Assembly (NCBI RefSeq): GCF_021347895.1
Contig: NC_067115.1
Location: 10,812,064 to 10,876,063, forward strand
DNA length: 64,000 bases
DNA from: Acanthochromis polyacanthus
Taxonomy: Eukaryota > Chordata > Actinopteri > Pomacentridae
Reading direction: 5' to 3'
The notes under the pieces were generated by a model that did not search any database, was not told where the DNA came from, and was given only the letters and a program-made list of their open reading frames with translations. The position numbers and the translations under genes are program-made. Below, one piece after another: positions 11,996-24,512 of this stretch; position 1 is the first letter of the stretch, and each line of letters opens with the position of its first letter.

Positions 11996-14900
11996 CATCA
12001 TTTTGCATGATGCATGGTTCTAAATAAAGCAATACCCATCACCTTCGTGTGTTGTTGCTTTGGAGAGGAGGCGGTGGTTGGTGCAAACTGAAATTATTGG
12101 AGATTCAAAATATTTTGTTATTGCAGTGAAAGTGGCATCCCAGCTGCTAAATTCTGCTAAACCTCAGAATTCAAAAGTGAGCTATTAAACTCACTTTAAG
12201 TAAGGTCTTTAATTTTCTCCACAAGGAACTCCATTTTAGATATCATCCATGATTGAAAGAGATGGTGTTAGTTTCTCCCACCAACACAAGCTTTTGTCTA
12301 TATTTTTTGTCCAAGAACAACATTTTTTGTAACATACTTGTCAATCTTTTGGACTGATCATTAAACTGGAAGAGTTTCATGCTAATCCAACCTGCTTAAG
12401 TGCCCCAATTTTAGGTCACTGAACATTTTCTATTGGAAAAGAGAACAGGAATTTCACTTGCAGAAGCAGAGGGTTAAATCGCTCCTCCGACTTTGCAACT
12501 CCATAAAGAAATGCATTACTCTCGTCTTGTAGCGTACAAGTGGCCTTCAAATGGGTTTTATTTTTAAAGTTTCCACCCACCAAAAAACCCTGCCATATTC
12601 AGTCAGTAGCAGCTTCACAATTGCAAGGCCAAAACCAACAACCGTGAGCTGCGTGGAGTAGTTCTATCAAATTTTATTCAAAAGACATGAAGCACAAGAA
12701 TGGTGTGTCAGTTTTGAACATAGTAATAGGTCACCTCTTCACACAGTTGACACAGTCTGCAACATTCAAGACAGACGAGAATGGGCTTTAACAATGGACA
12801 CAACCTGGTCTCAGTCCAGAGACTTCCAGGGTGTAAACAGTTAATGTTATTGGGGCAAAGTTATTCGGACAATTGGACTGAGCTTCCTGCTGTAATGTTT
12901 TGTTAGCAATGATAGTATCAGGGACGGGCATAGGCGGGAGGTTAAGTATAAATAAGTACGTGCAAATGACCAAAAACACACTTAAGTTTGTGTAAACTGC
13001 AACTTTAGTTGCATGAAACATTAAACATTCACATACAAAAACACAACTGGGTCTATAAGAAAAGAAAAGAAAAGAGTATTTTTCTGAGTTTGTCCCTTTA
13101 AAAGTGTTTCTTTTGGCTGCTCCTCTGTTTTGAGTTAAGCACAAAATCAGTGTGAAGTAAGTTGAAGCTGATCAATGCATAAATGATCTGTTCAGTTATG
13201 TCAGAGTTAGTAGGCTGATGTCATTCAGATTTGAAATGTCAAGAGTTGTCATGAGTGCATGTAAGCACATCTGTTCAAGTTGTAATCAGTCTAGTAGACT
13301 GTCAAAATCCTACCACTGGGCAGATCATCCGTTGTTTAAGTGGCTGTGCAGATTCTTGAGATCATGCTGGGAGGTTTGCCATCTATTGGAATCAATGGAA
13401 GTTCTTCACGGATTTTCTCACTCAGTAAAAAGACCTGGCCTGTACTGACAAACAAGTTTATAGTTTTTATTTTTATTTTTAACTATAACTCCACACCATT
13501 AGTTAACAATGTCAATTTGTTTTTGATTCAAGACTCAGGTGTGACTGTATCAGCTTAACTAACTTTTGTCAGCACCGCATCTCACAGTTACAGCAAAGCG
13601 ATGAATGGACAGTTAATGTCTGAGGGAGCATTTCGGCGACAGACTCGACTTGGAGTGCAGATGCTCGCAACATGGATTGAAACTTAATTTGAGTCCCATC
13701 ATTGTAAGCTAAAATGCAATTAGAGCTTTGACCTCAAACAAAATGGTTGCTGATCTGAGCGGCATCGTTGCGTAACTGTCCCAAATGCTCTTGAAATTTA
13801 CTCTTTCATTTCACAGGAAGAGGTGCAGATGTTCACCTCTTTTTTTTCTGCAGGCAGCGCACCCTGTATTATTCAGCCGTGTCAAGCTGGGGAAGGAGTA
13901 TATCTCAGACGGCTGCTTCTCGGGGAAATGTTGTATCTGACCTCTGAATGTGGAGGGCAACTTTGCTCCCGTTGGCCCTCCATGTGGTGTATGAAGGGGT
14001 GGGGTCAGAGGTTGCAGCTAAGCTCTTGGGCGGCCAGAAGGAATGAGGCTGTGATTGACGTGGGAATGCAGAGGGGTCGAGCCCTGCCCCCTCCATCATG
14101 AGCTTACATTTAAAGTGCAGTATACAATGAGGTACATAAGCACAATACATCCACACATGTACCACCTCCTGTGTTTTTCCTTCTCCAAGGTGAATATATC
14201 TGTGTTAACCGAGGCCTTTCCACCACCTGTCAACTCACACACCTCCCTCCCTAAAGTGTCCATCAATCTTTCTGTCTGCTGCTGACGCTAATCAACTCTG
14301 ACAGACAAAACTCAGTGCTCTCTCTGCTCTCCTTCTTCCCTTTCTGTCTCTTCATCCTTCTATCTTACTTAACCTCCACTCTCACTTTCTTTCTGTTTAT
14401 CTGCCTCTCTTTCCTCCCGTCCTTGTTGCTTCTCAACAGTCATGCTGTGTCAACGGGTGACATTGAAGAGATTATTGTATTTCTATCTCGCTGTTTTCTC
14501 GACAGCGGGGATCAGCTTCCTCAATGACTCAATTAAAACGGAATTACGAGCTGGCTAACAATCACAGATCTTTTACAACAGCTTTCATGCGGTGATTTTA
14601 TGTAGTGTGTTGGTTCCTCTCCGCTTCACTCTTCTCATCCTCTCGCCTCATTATTGGCTGTGAGGTTGAAGGAGCCAGTGGGAGGCAAAAAATCCCAACA
14701 GAAAGATCCGAAATGAAATAAAAATCGCTCGCAAACTGCTTGGGAATGAACGCTCGCAGTCCAACCTGCAAGATGATATTCAGCACTGCATAATGCAAAT
14801 AGCTCAGACCAGCTACATCAGCAGCCACACAGCAAATTACTGAAGATGTGTTAAACATATTAGTATATTTGAAGCGGTAATCAAGGCCTTGTCCAGTCTT

Positions 14901-15784
14901 TTGAAGTCACCTGACTGGCTGCTGTTGCTTTCATCTATCCATTGGTACACATCTTTCTCTTTCATTTCTCTTTCGCCCTCTTTAATTCCCTTTCCCCACC
15001 TTTTACCTCTTTCTCTCTCCTTTGAAGTTTGAGGCGTTTTTGTCGATTGCATTCGATAACTAATCATTTGGAATTACAGCCCCGATGTCATTGCTGTAAG
15101 GGGTTAATAGCGTGTAGACCTTGACCACAGAGGCCTTAATGGAATCAGGAACTGGTTGAGCAGAGGTGATGGGACTCCGAAGAAGCCCTGACACCACTTA
15201 TGGAAGCTCACACAGCAAGAGAAGTGCATGTACAATTAAACCCCATTTTCATTTGTGGCCCCTCAGTTCACTCAGCCAATAAGACTTGATTGAAAAACTC
15301 AATTTGTATGAAGCTTCCTGCATATGAAGAGCAAGAAGGGGAATTAATGAATTTAAATCTATTTTTCTCCCCTCTCTTATATATCATTTCTCTTCCTTGC
15401 ATTGCTGTTCCTGCCTCTCCCTCTTTCACTCTGCCGAGCCTCAGAACTCCTCTAACTCAATCCATAATGACAAATTTATTTTTCTTATGCCAGTCAACGT
15501 AAAGCTTATTAGCGTGTATGTGTTTGTGCGCACACCACACACCCACATGCACACACAAACACGACAAGATATGACTTCTCTGACTTGCAATCCTTTCCCC
15601 CCCCCCTTCCTTCACTTGCCTCTGTGTAATAAAAATGTTAATTGAAACAAAGTCTGCCAAGAGATATGTGATTACGTTTGTGTGTGCACGAATGTGAGTG
15701 TGTGTGTTTGTGGATTTAAGAGCATTTCCCATCGTCCTCCCACACATACTTGCATCTGTCGGAGGATGATTCAGATTGTCTATG
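11996..15784. other. Noncoding stretch, no gene seen
   Basis: No protein-like frame or recognisable transposon is visible. The plus strand has long pyrimidine-rich runs at about 14310-14440 and 14940-15030. The 14500-14900 part is complex, repeat-free sequence with motifs such as ATTAAAACGGAATTACGAG, and is a candidate conserved element. An AAAAG-type run lies at 13059-13077 and a C10 run near 15597-15606. Confidence 0.45.
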
Positions 15785-15823
15785 CGTGTGTGTGTGTGTC
15801 TGTGTGTGTGTGCATGTGTGTGT
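15785..15823. repeat. GT microsatellite
   Basis: Imperfect (GT)n interrupted by CTGTG and CATG. Confidence 0.95.
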
Positions 15824-15956
15824 TTAACTGTCGCGGCTCATGATGCTGTGCTGTAATGCTGAGGTGGAAAGCTCAGGCTCGGCAAGGAAAGTCATTAATT
15901 TTTATCTGCTCTGACGATTCAACTGTAACTTCACAAATAACAGGGCCCATGCTAAC

Positions 15957-15988
15957 CCACACACACACACATGCACACACAAACACAC
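15957..15988. repeat. CA microsatellite
   Basis: Imperfect (CA)n interrupted by ATGCA and AAA. Confidence 0.9.
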
Positions 15989-18790
15989 GATGCCAGCTCA
16001 GGTAGAAACATGCTCTAGAATTGATCTGCTCATGAGGAAATCCTGAGGGTTCTTCTCCTAAACTGTATTTCTACTGGCACAGCGAGCAGAACTAAAAATG
16101 AAGATTGTATTTAATACCATTTTATGGGTGGTTTCGGTGCTTCTTTTTTCCCCCCAGCATTTGCCGTGAAAGGACAAAGATGGGTGAAAACTAGTCCAAA
16201 AACATCACAAAATTACTACTGGACATAATATTGTGACCAAGTGACCTACAGAGCCACAAATAATTCAAAAACATCATTCATTAGTTTCAGTTACATGTGT
16301 TAGTGTTTTTGAAGGAGTGACGGCGCTTTGTCCCAATTTGAATGATAGATGTGCCACTGAGTCACATCTCTAAGCTTACTACACTAAGCATTTTTTTAAT
16401 GCTGAGATTGAGCCATTGAGTCTGACTAAATCCTGTTCCCAGTATTCTGCAGCAGGTCCACAGTGACATCCTCTTTTTATGGTTATTATTCCCTTCTTAA
16501 GAGCACTGACTGTGCCACAGTGACCTGGAATGACGTGCAGAGCAATCTGAACCTGAACGCTTTTTTCATTCTTAAGGCAATTCAGGGATTTTGTTTTTTT
16601 TTTAAACTTCATTTCATATTTCAAACTATTCTTGTTTTCGCTGATTCATTTGTTTTTTTTGCACCTTAATGCATTTAGTCATTTATCTAACTTTGCCTTG
16701 CAGTGTTTCTATTGTTATTGTTGTCCAAGTTTCTTATTTATGTGCCTTCATCTTTTACTTTCTATGCTGTGAATGAGGCCCCCATACCTCAGTGTACTCT
16801 CAGTGTAAATGTAAGGTTGAAATAAATAAATGAATAAATAAAGATGGATGAATCCTCCGTGATGTCATCCAAAGGTTTTCTGAAAAGCAATTTTGATGCT
16901 CAGTGTGTCGACCATTGCCTGACTCTTACTAACTCCCAGCTAATCCAAAGTTGAACAAAGAGGTGCAGCACGAGCAGAGCTGATGCGGGCCACGCAAACA
17001 CCTCTGTGATGTTTTCAACGTGTCACCCATAGTGTCCGTGCTCTTAGTCATGCTTAGTTTTAAGGCTTAATACAACTCAAATGGGTGAGACAAATACAAA
17101 TGCAACCCCCAAACAGCTTTCATGGAAAAGAAAAATTAGCTATTGAGATCAAAACTATTATTTTAGTAATATTTGTACCATGCTATAAACATGTTTGTTT
17201 TGAGGGGAAAGTTGGCCATTTTAACAATGAGGTCAGTGGGGAGAGATTCAAATTTGGAAGCAGCCTCCAGTTTACTTCTGAGAACCTGCAGTTTTTGACA
17301 CTTCCATGGCGCCTTCATTTTTCAGTCTCAGAGGTTGCTGCTTGATTAAGACATGACATAGCAAGCTTCCAGTCAATCTGTTTCTGGTTCAAATCCTCTC
17401 TCATCTTTTAAACATGCCACAGTGCTGCATCCCATGTTGTTTGAACCAATCTGACTTGTGATGCAAATTCCATGTTGGTGTCGGACACATTTTTCTCCAC
17501 CCAAAACAACTAGTCTGCCATATTACAGTATCTGTTTCCTGTTTTTTGAGATTTTGCAGGTGTTGTACTTCACTGATTGATCATCAGAGTGCTAATACAC
17601 TGAAAAGTATTTCACCATGACCCTAACATTCTTAAAATATGTTGTTGGTTGAGTGTTTTTGTATCCAAACGTCCAAACATCTGTGACTATACAAAGGGTG
17701 GCAGATCATTATATGCTGCCTGGCCACATTTCACAAACTCTCCAAAATGTGTAGTTTTTCAAGTTAGTTACATCCAAAGTTACAGCAGTCCAATGCATTT
17801 TTTTAACATTAGCCAGAACAAGCTACCAAGTATCCATGTAAAGGCGATACTAACTTCTACCGATGCCTGGATTCAACCCTTTGATACACCACCTGGGAGA
17901 ATAGCTACACTAATCCTCCTTTTTAACCCTCAATGGTGCCTCACAAAAAATAAGTGATTGTGAAAGGGTTCCATTTGTTTTTAGGATCAAAAAGCTGGTT
18001 TAGAACCAGGAAATATCTATCACTTCATGCATGGTGTCTGACTCAACAACCGGACACACAATACTACGGGACACTATACAAAATCTTTTGGGTAATAAAA
18101 AACATATCATGTTAGCACATTATATTCCCTTAATGCAAAGCTATTCAGCTGCTAAACATATCTGAGCCACTTCACTAACTTTTATGCAGGCCTAAGATAT
18201 GCATTATGATTTGCATAATGAAGGGGAAAAAATGACCCAATATGGCACTGAAATAAATATTGGATCATAAACTTGTTGGGGACAGACATAAATTAAAGAC
18301 TGATCGTGAGAACACTTCCACCTCAGTGCAGAAATAAGTATGACGTGGAGACATCAAAGATACTGCTGCACAGATGAAAAGAAACCTGAAGCTATGAAGA
18401 TCACACATTTGGCATGAATAACCAGGATTCTTGCGTTCAGCATCATAAACCTGAACAAGATTAAAAACAGGACAAGTCATAAAAGAGTAAAGAAAGAAAA
18501 GTAGCCTGCTAATTACAGATAATGTTGATGACACAGATCAGAGAAACAGTGAAGATGAATATAGTCACATGTAGTATATATAATGAAAAGACCAGTTCTT
18601 AAAGGTGATGGTTTGATACATTTCATGTGAAACCTGTTGCTTCTCCATGTGTTTTTCTCAACAAAGAACATTGTTAGACATATGCTTAGATCTTCTGATG
18701 CACAGCCAACTGTCACTGGTTAAAATTGAGAAGTGGTGGAACTACTCTTGTGCCATAAATGCCAATATATAATGCTATAAATACAATTGT
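15989..18790. other. Noncoding stretch, no gene seen
   Basis: Nothing protein-like is present. A short AATAAATGAATAAATAAAG run at about 16818-16843 follows a T-rich stretch and may be the tail of an old retroposon. From 17640 to 18780 there are only short frames with stops on both strands. Confidence 0.45.
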
Positions 18791-18805
18791 AAAAAAAAAA
18801 AAAAA
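18791..18805. repeat. Poly(A) run
   Basis: Fifteen consecutive A residues on the plus strand, at the left edge of the unusual block that continues to about 19440. Confidence 0.9.
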
Positions 18806-18889
18806 TTAGCTTGGAAAATCCAAACTGAATCTCCATGTAATCTCCTATCTCCATGTTAGGAGATACAGGAGAATCAGTTTGGCATTGGG

Positions 18890-19320
18890 CGAATTGAATC
18901 GCGTTTCCCTCCCGGGAAAGTTTGGTACGACCAATCATAGCACGGGAGGCGGGAGTTAATGCTGCGTCATCTTCAGCGCCTGGATTACCCATAAAACACC
19001 TGCGCACCTCCCGTAACCAAACACAAACATTAACAAAGTTATTCCTAACACCACTAATCGTTCGGAAGGAGTCTTTTGTTGCGTAGCCTTTTCAAAAATA
19101 AGTGTTGTACTTGAGAGTACCCCATGTATTCGCAGATTTTTGTGACAAAAACGGCAGTAATCATTCACCACGACGCTTTCTCGGCTGCATGCCATTGTTG
19201 TTTGGACGACATGGACTTCAAGGTCGATTTGTTTTTGCGTCACATCCGTGTTACGCTGATTGGTTCTTTCTCGTTCAAGCTGCATTCATTAGCCCCTCCT
19301 TTTTGAAATCGTCTCCGATC
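18890..19320. other. CpG-dense island, possible repeat or orphan promoter
   Basis: Roughly 27 CG dinucleotides occur in about 430 bp, while the flanks are almost CpG-free. Two CCAAT-type motifs face each other: GACCAATCA at about 18929 and GATTGGTTC at about 19258. There is a CTCCCGGGAA palindrome near 18910 and a CACGGGAGGCGGGAG run near 18942. No gene starts on either side and no TATA box is evident. On the left, at 18840-18864, an 8-bp hairpin (ATCTCCTA/TAGGAGAT) is present. It may be an unclassified transposon that still has its CpGs, or a promoter-like island. Confidence 0.45.
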
Positions 19321-19440
19321 ATCAGCACTGACTGAGTTATTAAAATGACACCTTCACCATGCCTGTTGTTGTCCAACCAACAATCAAAACTTTTCATTTT
19401 ATTTTAAATAAATGTAAATGATTTAAAGGAAATAGCTGTA

Positions 19441-21289
19441 GCGTACTAGGGAGCAGAACATTCCAAAGCAACACACAGAGAATCCAGAGACCCTTTTCAA
19501 AGCTGTGAATTTGGTATGAAATCATTTCAGAAGACAGCTAGCCCAAAACTGTCACAATAATGGAACAACTAAGTCGGATGTTTATATCAAAATGACCACT
19601 CCGATGTCCTCTGGGAGACAACAGGGCGTCTCCTACCTCCCCAAGAACCTGACAATAGTCAGAAACGTTTGTGCAGAAGCACACACACAAGACACAAACA
19701 CTCCCTTCTCTCTCTCCCGCAGGTCACAGCTCTAAAGACAGAGAAACTTTTTATTTTAAGCATTCTTACTTTTCTTTTTGTTTAATGTATAAGCTTGTGT
19801 TGTTAGTTATATTGAAACTGTACTGGCATGAATCCTGAAATTCCAGATTTGTATGCATGTTTGCTATTATCTCAGGAACAAAATGAAACAGACACGTCAT
19901 GTTCGATATCATTCTAATCACATATTCAGTGAGGTTTCAGATCTTCTGTCATGGGAGATGTTTTTAACAACTGGATTTGTACATGTAAGAAAGTAACATG
20001 TAATAAATAAACTCAGATTAGTTTCTTGAGGTATTTGGCCTCTGCTCTATCCTGGAAAGTAAAGGTCAACACTACCCCTTAGGATAGACACATCCATGAT
20101 TGGTTGGGTGCTGATTTGGCTCCAAAACTTTCTGTGTGAAAAAGGAAGTCACTGGAATGCAACATGGGTTCTGTCTGCTTAATATGGGCTGATTCTTACT
20201 TTACTGCATGTTTTTCAAAGGCTTTCTTTTAAGGATTCTTTGTTCTTTCATGATGCTGTTTCATGTACTTTTACAGTGCAACAGTGCAAACGTTTACTTT
20301 CTAACTATATGCGTTGACTCTTATTATTTTTTACTTTGCCACACTTTTTCAGTGGAACTAGGCAGGCGTTTCGTACTGTCTCTGAGTTTCTGAACCACTT
20401 CAGCCAGCAAATCCTCACAGCTATACATCCTGCCTCCCTCTCCCTCTTAGAAAGACTACAAGAGTATAATTTTCCCTCTGCTAAACGGATGAATTTAGAA
20501 ATCACAACTGGCTTCTCGGTTCCAGTTCTGAATTGACCACCGCTTTCCCAACCATTTCCAGCGATGTTCACTGTTAATTAATTAGCTTGTTAAACTGCAT
20601 TCATTCATTCACTGTCTCCTGTCTGTTATGTATTTGTTGTTTGATTGTCTGTTTGAAGCAGTAGTTAATAAATGTTTGGTGTATAAAGTGTATAAATATC
20701 GTCAGTTTTGTTTGGGAACTGGTGGTCAATGAAATCAGAGTTCACAACCACTGGTTATAAGACTGATCAATAAAAGCAGATTTGATAATTTATTTATTGC
20801 TATACTCGGTGGTGCCCCTGATTGTAAACAATGTTAATCATAAAGTGTAGTTTTGCTACAAATGTCATGCGGCCGCATGAGGCTACATTGAGCTACACAG
20901 CAAGTTATCACATTGACGACTGTTTCAGGAATTCATACATGACAAAGGATTTAAACATTTGTAAAAGCTGCTGGTTACTTTAATGCTGGGTAGTTTTGTG
21001 TATGAAATAGGTACACGTACCTGAAATTTGTACAGTGCATTAGTATATTGGTTTAGTTACATTCCACTGCTGTTAAAGAGACATCTGTGGCAGATATGAT
21101 CAGACAGCTAATTAACTTCAATGGCTAAAATAAAAAGCCTGCTCGCTGTAGCTGCAGCCAATGATTGATTATGATAAAATAATCTGTAAAACCACCATCT
21201 AACAACAAGCAAACTGAAGTTTTAGAGTTCAGCAGAGACCAGCAGGGTGGTGAATTTTCTACTGACAAAAGGCAGCAGCAAAACTTTAT
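19441..21289. other. Noncoding stretch, no gene seen
   Basis: Only short frames are present. A perfect 16-bp palindrome, TCATGCGGCCGCATGA, lies at 20865-20880. The rest is AT-rich unique sequence. Confidence 0.45.
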
Positions 21290-22262
21290 GAATCCTGTTG
21301 CCTCTTATCGAGAGAAACACTCTATCTTGACGGAGTTCTCACACATGCTGAGCAATTGTTGGCCACTTTTCCTTCATTCTGCAGTCCAACTCATCCCAAA
21401 GCATCTCAGCTGGGTGTATGTGGGTGACTGTGGAGGCCAGGTCATCTGTTGCAGCTCTCCATCACTCTGCTTCTTGGTCAAACAGCCCGTTACAGAGCCT
21501 GGGGGTGTGTTTTGGCAAATTAACCTGTTGGAAAACAAATGATGGTCCCACCAAGTGCAAAACAGATGGGATGGCGTGTCGCTGCAGAATGTTGTGGTAG
21601 CCATGATGATTAAGTGTTGCTTTGAATTCTGAATAAATCTCATAGTATCCCACACAAGCAAACACAGCTCCACCATGCTACATGGTGGGACCTGCACTGC
21701 AGACACCATCTGTTTGTTTTGTCTGCCTTTCACAAAGAGGATGACTGGAACCCAAAATCTCACATTTGGACTCATCTGACCAAAGTCTAGGTTTCCACTG
21801 GCCTGTTATCCATTTGTAGTGTTTCTAGGATCAAGCAGTTCTCTTCTTTTTCTGTTCTCACTCAGTTTCTGTGCAGCAGTTTGACCACGAAGGCTTGATT
21901 CACACAGTCTCCTCCCAACAGTTGATTTTGAGATGTTTCTGCTGCATGAACTCTGGGAAGCACTGATGTGGACTCTAATCTGAGGTGCTGTTAATTGGCC
22001 ATTTCGGAGGCTGCTAACTCTAATGAACTTATCCTCTGCAGCAGACCTTGGTCTTTCTTCTCTGACAGGGTCCTAATGAGAGGCAGTTTCATCACAGCGT
22101 TTGATGAATTTTGCGATTGCACTTGAAGAAGCTTTCAAAGTTTTTGAAATGAGTTGACTTGATTGGTCTTTTGATGTCTTTTACATTGTTCTACAATATA
22201 TGAGAGCACAAATGAAGAAAAAAAATGTTTGAAAGAGTAGGTTTGTGCAAACTTTTGACTCA
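21290..22262 (-). mobile_element. Degenerate Tc1-like transposon, near full length
   Basis: The minus strand carries a dead Tc1-family transposase gene. From the N-terminal side (about 22150 downward) come the helix-turn-helix and linker pieces, then a catalytic-core frame at 21374-21775. In that frame the segment after the first aspartate (VRFWVPVILFVKGRQNKQMV) is readable, and it ends with MTWPPQSP, the motif that precedes the third acidic residue. In the overlapping frame at 21462-21665 the segment normally reading QQDNDPKHT is QQVNLPKHT, so the second catalytic aspartate is lost. Frameshifts separate the parts. The right end, GTGCAAACTTTTGACT near 22247-22262, matches the terminus usual for this family, which marks the outer limit. 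There is an internal deletion near 22150-22200. Confidence 0.88.
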
Positions 22263-22314
22263 TTTAATGAGCAAATGAACATTTTGACAACAGAGTTCAT
22301 TCAAGAGTAAAGTT

Positions 22315-22500
22315 GGGGGGTGCCCTGGTAACTCAGCTTATTGAGCATGCAACCTATAAACAGGAGCTACAGTTCCCAACGCAGCGGCCTTGGTTCGATT
22401 CCAGCTCACAGCCCTTTGTTGCAGATCCTCCCTACTTTCCTGTCTGCTTCTTGCCTAACCTCTCTAATAGAGCCAACAAAAGGCAAAAGAAAAAAAAAAC
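22315..22500 (+). repeat. tRNA-derived SINE
   Basis: A short retroposon built on a tRNA-like promoter for RNA polymerase III. Box A is TAACTCAGCTTA at 22329-22340 and box B is GGTTCGATTCC at 22392-22402. The spacing is stretched by an insertion of CAGGAGCTACAG type, which is typical of a SINE common in percomorph fish. The body continues through CCTGTCTGCTTCTTGCC and ends in AAAGGCAAAAG plus an A-rich tail at 22489-22499. A clear target-site duplication was not found. It lies just right of the Tc1 end, in the same repeat cluster. Confidence 0.8.
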
Positions 22501-23539
22501 TTCAAAAAGAATACATTTGGATTTGTTAATGCCTCTAAAAATGCAGCACATCTTTACTCATTATCTTTTCATGACCTGAAAGTTTTGTATTCACTGAGAA
22601 GGAGTCAGAATACTGAAAACAAAACTAAAGCATCACTATAATAATCAATTCCAAAATATATTCTCTTAATATGTTTTGCCATTTATCTGCATATTTTCCC
22701 GTCCACCTCGCACTTTCCTTGTGCAGTAACACCCGCTCAGCCCAGGGTGATAGGCCTGGATGACCACAGCTGTCTGCCATCCAAACAGGAAGCAGCTCAG
22801 GAGCAGATAGGATGCTATACATACAAAGCAACATCTGCCATGACAGCAGGCGTTATTTCTTTCTTCTTTTCCATCTTCTTAGCCAGTCAAGTGATTCAAA
22901 TGTATTGGAGGTACCGGTATAATGGATAGCCAGAAAATCCAAAAGGCTCAGCTGTCCGTGTTTTCGTTTCTTCTTCCTCTATTTTTGTAACAACGGAGAC
23001 AAAAATAAATCTCCCAAACGTGTTTTCATGACTGTTATGTTTTTGTTGTATTTAGTGCTCAGCAGCACACCATGCAAAGCCTTCTCCTGTCACAACTGAG
23101 AAGTTCGTTTCTGACATGTGTAGCCACTACTGAGGTCTCAGTGGTGGTACTTTACAGTTTGTCTGCAAGAGAGAACTAATTTACAGAATGTTCAAACTCC
23201 AGCTTCTGCTCAGTAGTTAAAGGGCACAAGTTATGGCTGAGAATCATTTAACTGAATGACAGTTTCACTGACTAAGATTTAGATTGAAAGCATTGCACAC
23301 AGTGACCACTGCAGTAATACCAATGAGATGTAGGAAGGCAGTTGTGATTTGTTCTGCTGCAAAGAGTTAAATGTGTTTGTTCAATTTTATCACAAAAGGC
23401 TATGTCATTCTGCAACAGCTTGTTTGTTTGAGAAACATTTTTTCAGAAAGCTCTTTGTACTTAAATTGAGGATTTGTCCATCAGTTGGACATTCATTCTA
23501 TAATGTCTGAAGGTGCAAACAATTGCTTCTAAGTATAAA
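22501..23539. other. Noncoding stretch between two Tc1 remnants
   Basis: No frame or repeat is recognised. The sequence is ordinary AT-rich DNA with a pyrimidine-rich patch near 22855-22880. Confidence 0.45.
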
Positions 23540-24390
23540 GTGCATGGTATAGTTGTGTCACTGCCACGATCAGGAAGAAAACACAAGATATACCTGCTGC
23601 TGAGAGACAATTAGTTGGGATGGTCAAGGGTCAACCAACAGTCACCAAAAACTGATCTACAATCAATTAGAAGCTGTTAGAACACAGGTGTCGGTGTCCA
23701 CACAGTTTTACATCGCCATAAGCTGAGAGGCTGCGATGCAAGATGGAAGCCCTTCCTTGAGAAGCAGCACCTTAATGCTTGACTGAAATTTGCTGTTGAT
23801 CAGGAAAGCATTCCCAGGAGGAAAATGTGGTCTGTGGTCAGATAAAACAATATTTTAACTTTTTGGTCAAAATGACCAGAAATATGTTTGGTGGAGAAAA
23901 GGTAATGCCTTTTACAAAAGAGAACCAAACCTACGATCAAGCATGGCAGTGCCAGTATTGTGCTCTGTGGGTGCTTTGCTGCCATCGGAACTGGTGCTTT
24001 GCACAGAGTAAACTTAGTAGTGAAGAAAAAGGATTACCTCCACATTCTTCAGGAACAACTGAAATCATCAGCCTGAAGGATAGCTGAGTGTCCCAACAAT
24101 ACAATGAATCCACACTCTCATTAAACGTGGTAAACAAATGACTAAATCCTGATTTAAACCCCATCAAGGACCTGCAGACTGTGATGAAAAAGCAAGTCTG
24201 TGTCAGAAAGCCAACGAATTTAGCTGAACTGCACCGATTTTGTAAAGAGGACTTATTAAAAACACAACCAGAAGATTGAGGACAGCTACTAAAACCGTCA
24301 AGCTGTGGTGAAAATGACCAGTGAACATTTAACCAAATATTAACATTTCTATATTTTTCAACCAGCAGATTATGTGATATTTACAAAATG
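23540..24390 (+). mobile_element. Degenerate Tc1-like transposon
   Basis: The plus strand reads as a second, different Tc1 lineage with many stops. Recognisable parts in order are the N-terminal linker (the GGTCAAGGGTCAACC and ACACAGGTGTCGGTGTCCAC region), the first catalytic aspartate within a WSDKT-like stretch at about 23831, the YVWWRK segment near 23884 and a GALxxSELVLCTE-like piece near 23970. At the second catalytic site (about 24095) the usual FQQDNDPKHT reads SQQYNEST, so that aspartate is lost. The region NLAELHRFCKEDLL at 24218-24259 matches the C-terminal part. AACATTTAACCAAATATTAA near 24324 resembles the sequence just after the transposase stop in intact relatives. Confidence 0.85.
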
Positions 24391-24454
24391 CATGATTGTT
24401 TTTTTTTTCTTTTGAGAAAATTAAGACCCATAGGAGTCACTTAAAAGTTAAGAC

Positions 24455-24512
24455 TGACGACAGGTCTCTCTTGTGAGATTACCTTTATAAATAAAGGTTA
24501 AGTTAAAAAAAG
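24455..24512 (+). repeat. LINE-type 3' tail fragment
   Basis: ACAGGTCTCTCTTGTGAGAT followed by ATAAATAAAGGTTAAG matches the 3' end usual in fish L2-like retroposons, which end in AAATAAAGGTTAAA repeats. No coding part is attached. Confidence 0.5.

Noticed and set aside
13823..14165. Overlapping frames of 92 and 86 codons on opposite strands
   Set aside because: Mutually shadowing, with no similarity recognised for either; probably due to locally higher GC.
22315..22410. tRNA gene
   Set aside because: Boxes A and B are present, but the cloverleaf cannot be completed because of the insertion, and an A-rich tail and a tRNA-unrelated body follow, so it is a SINE.
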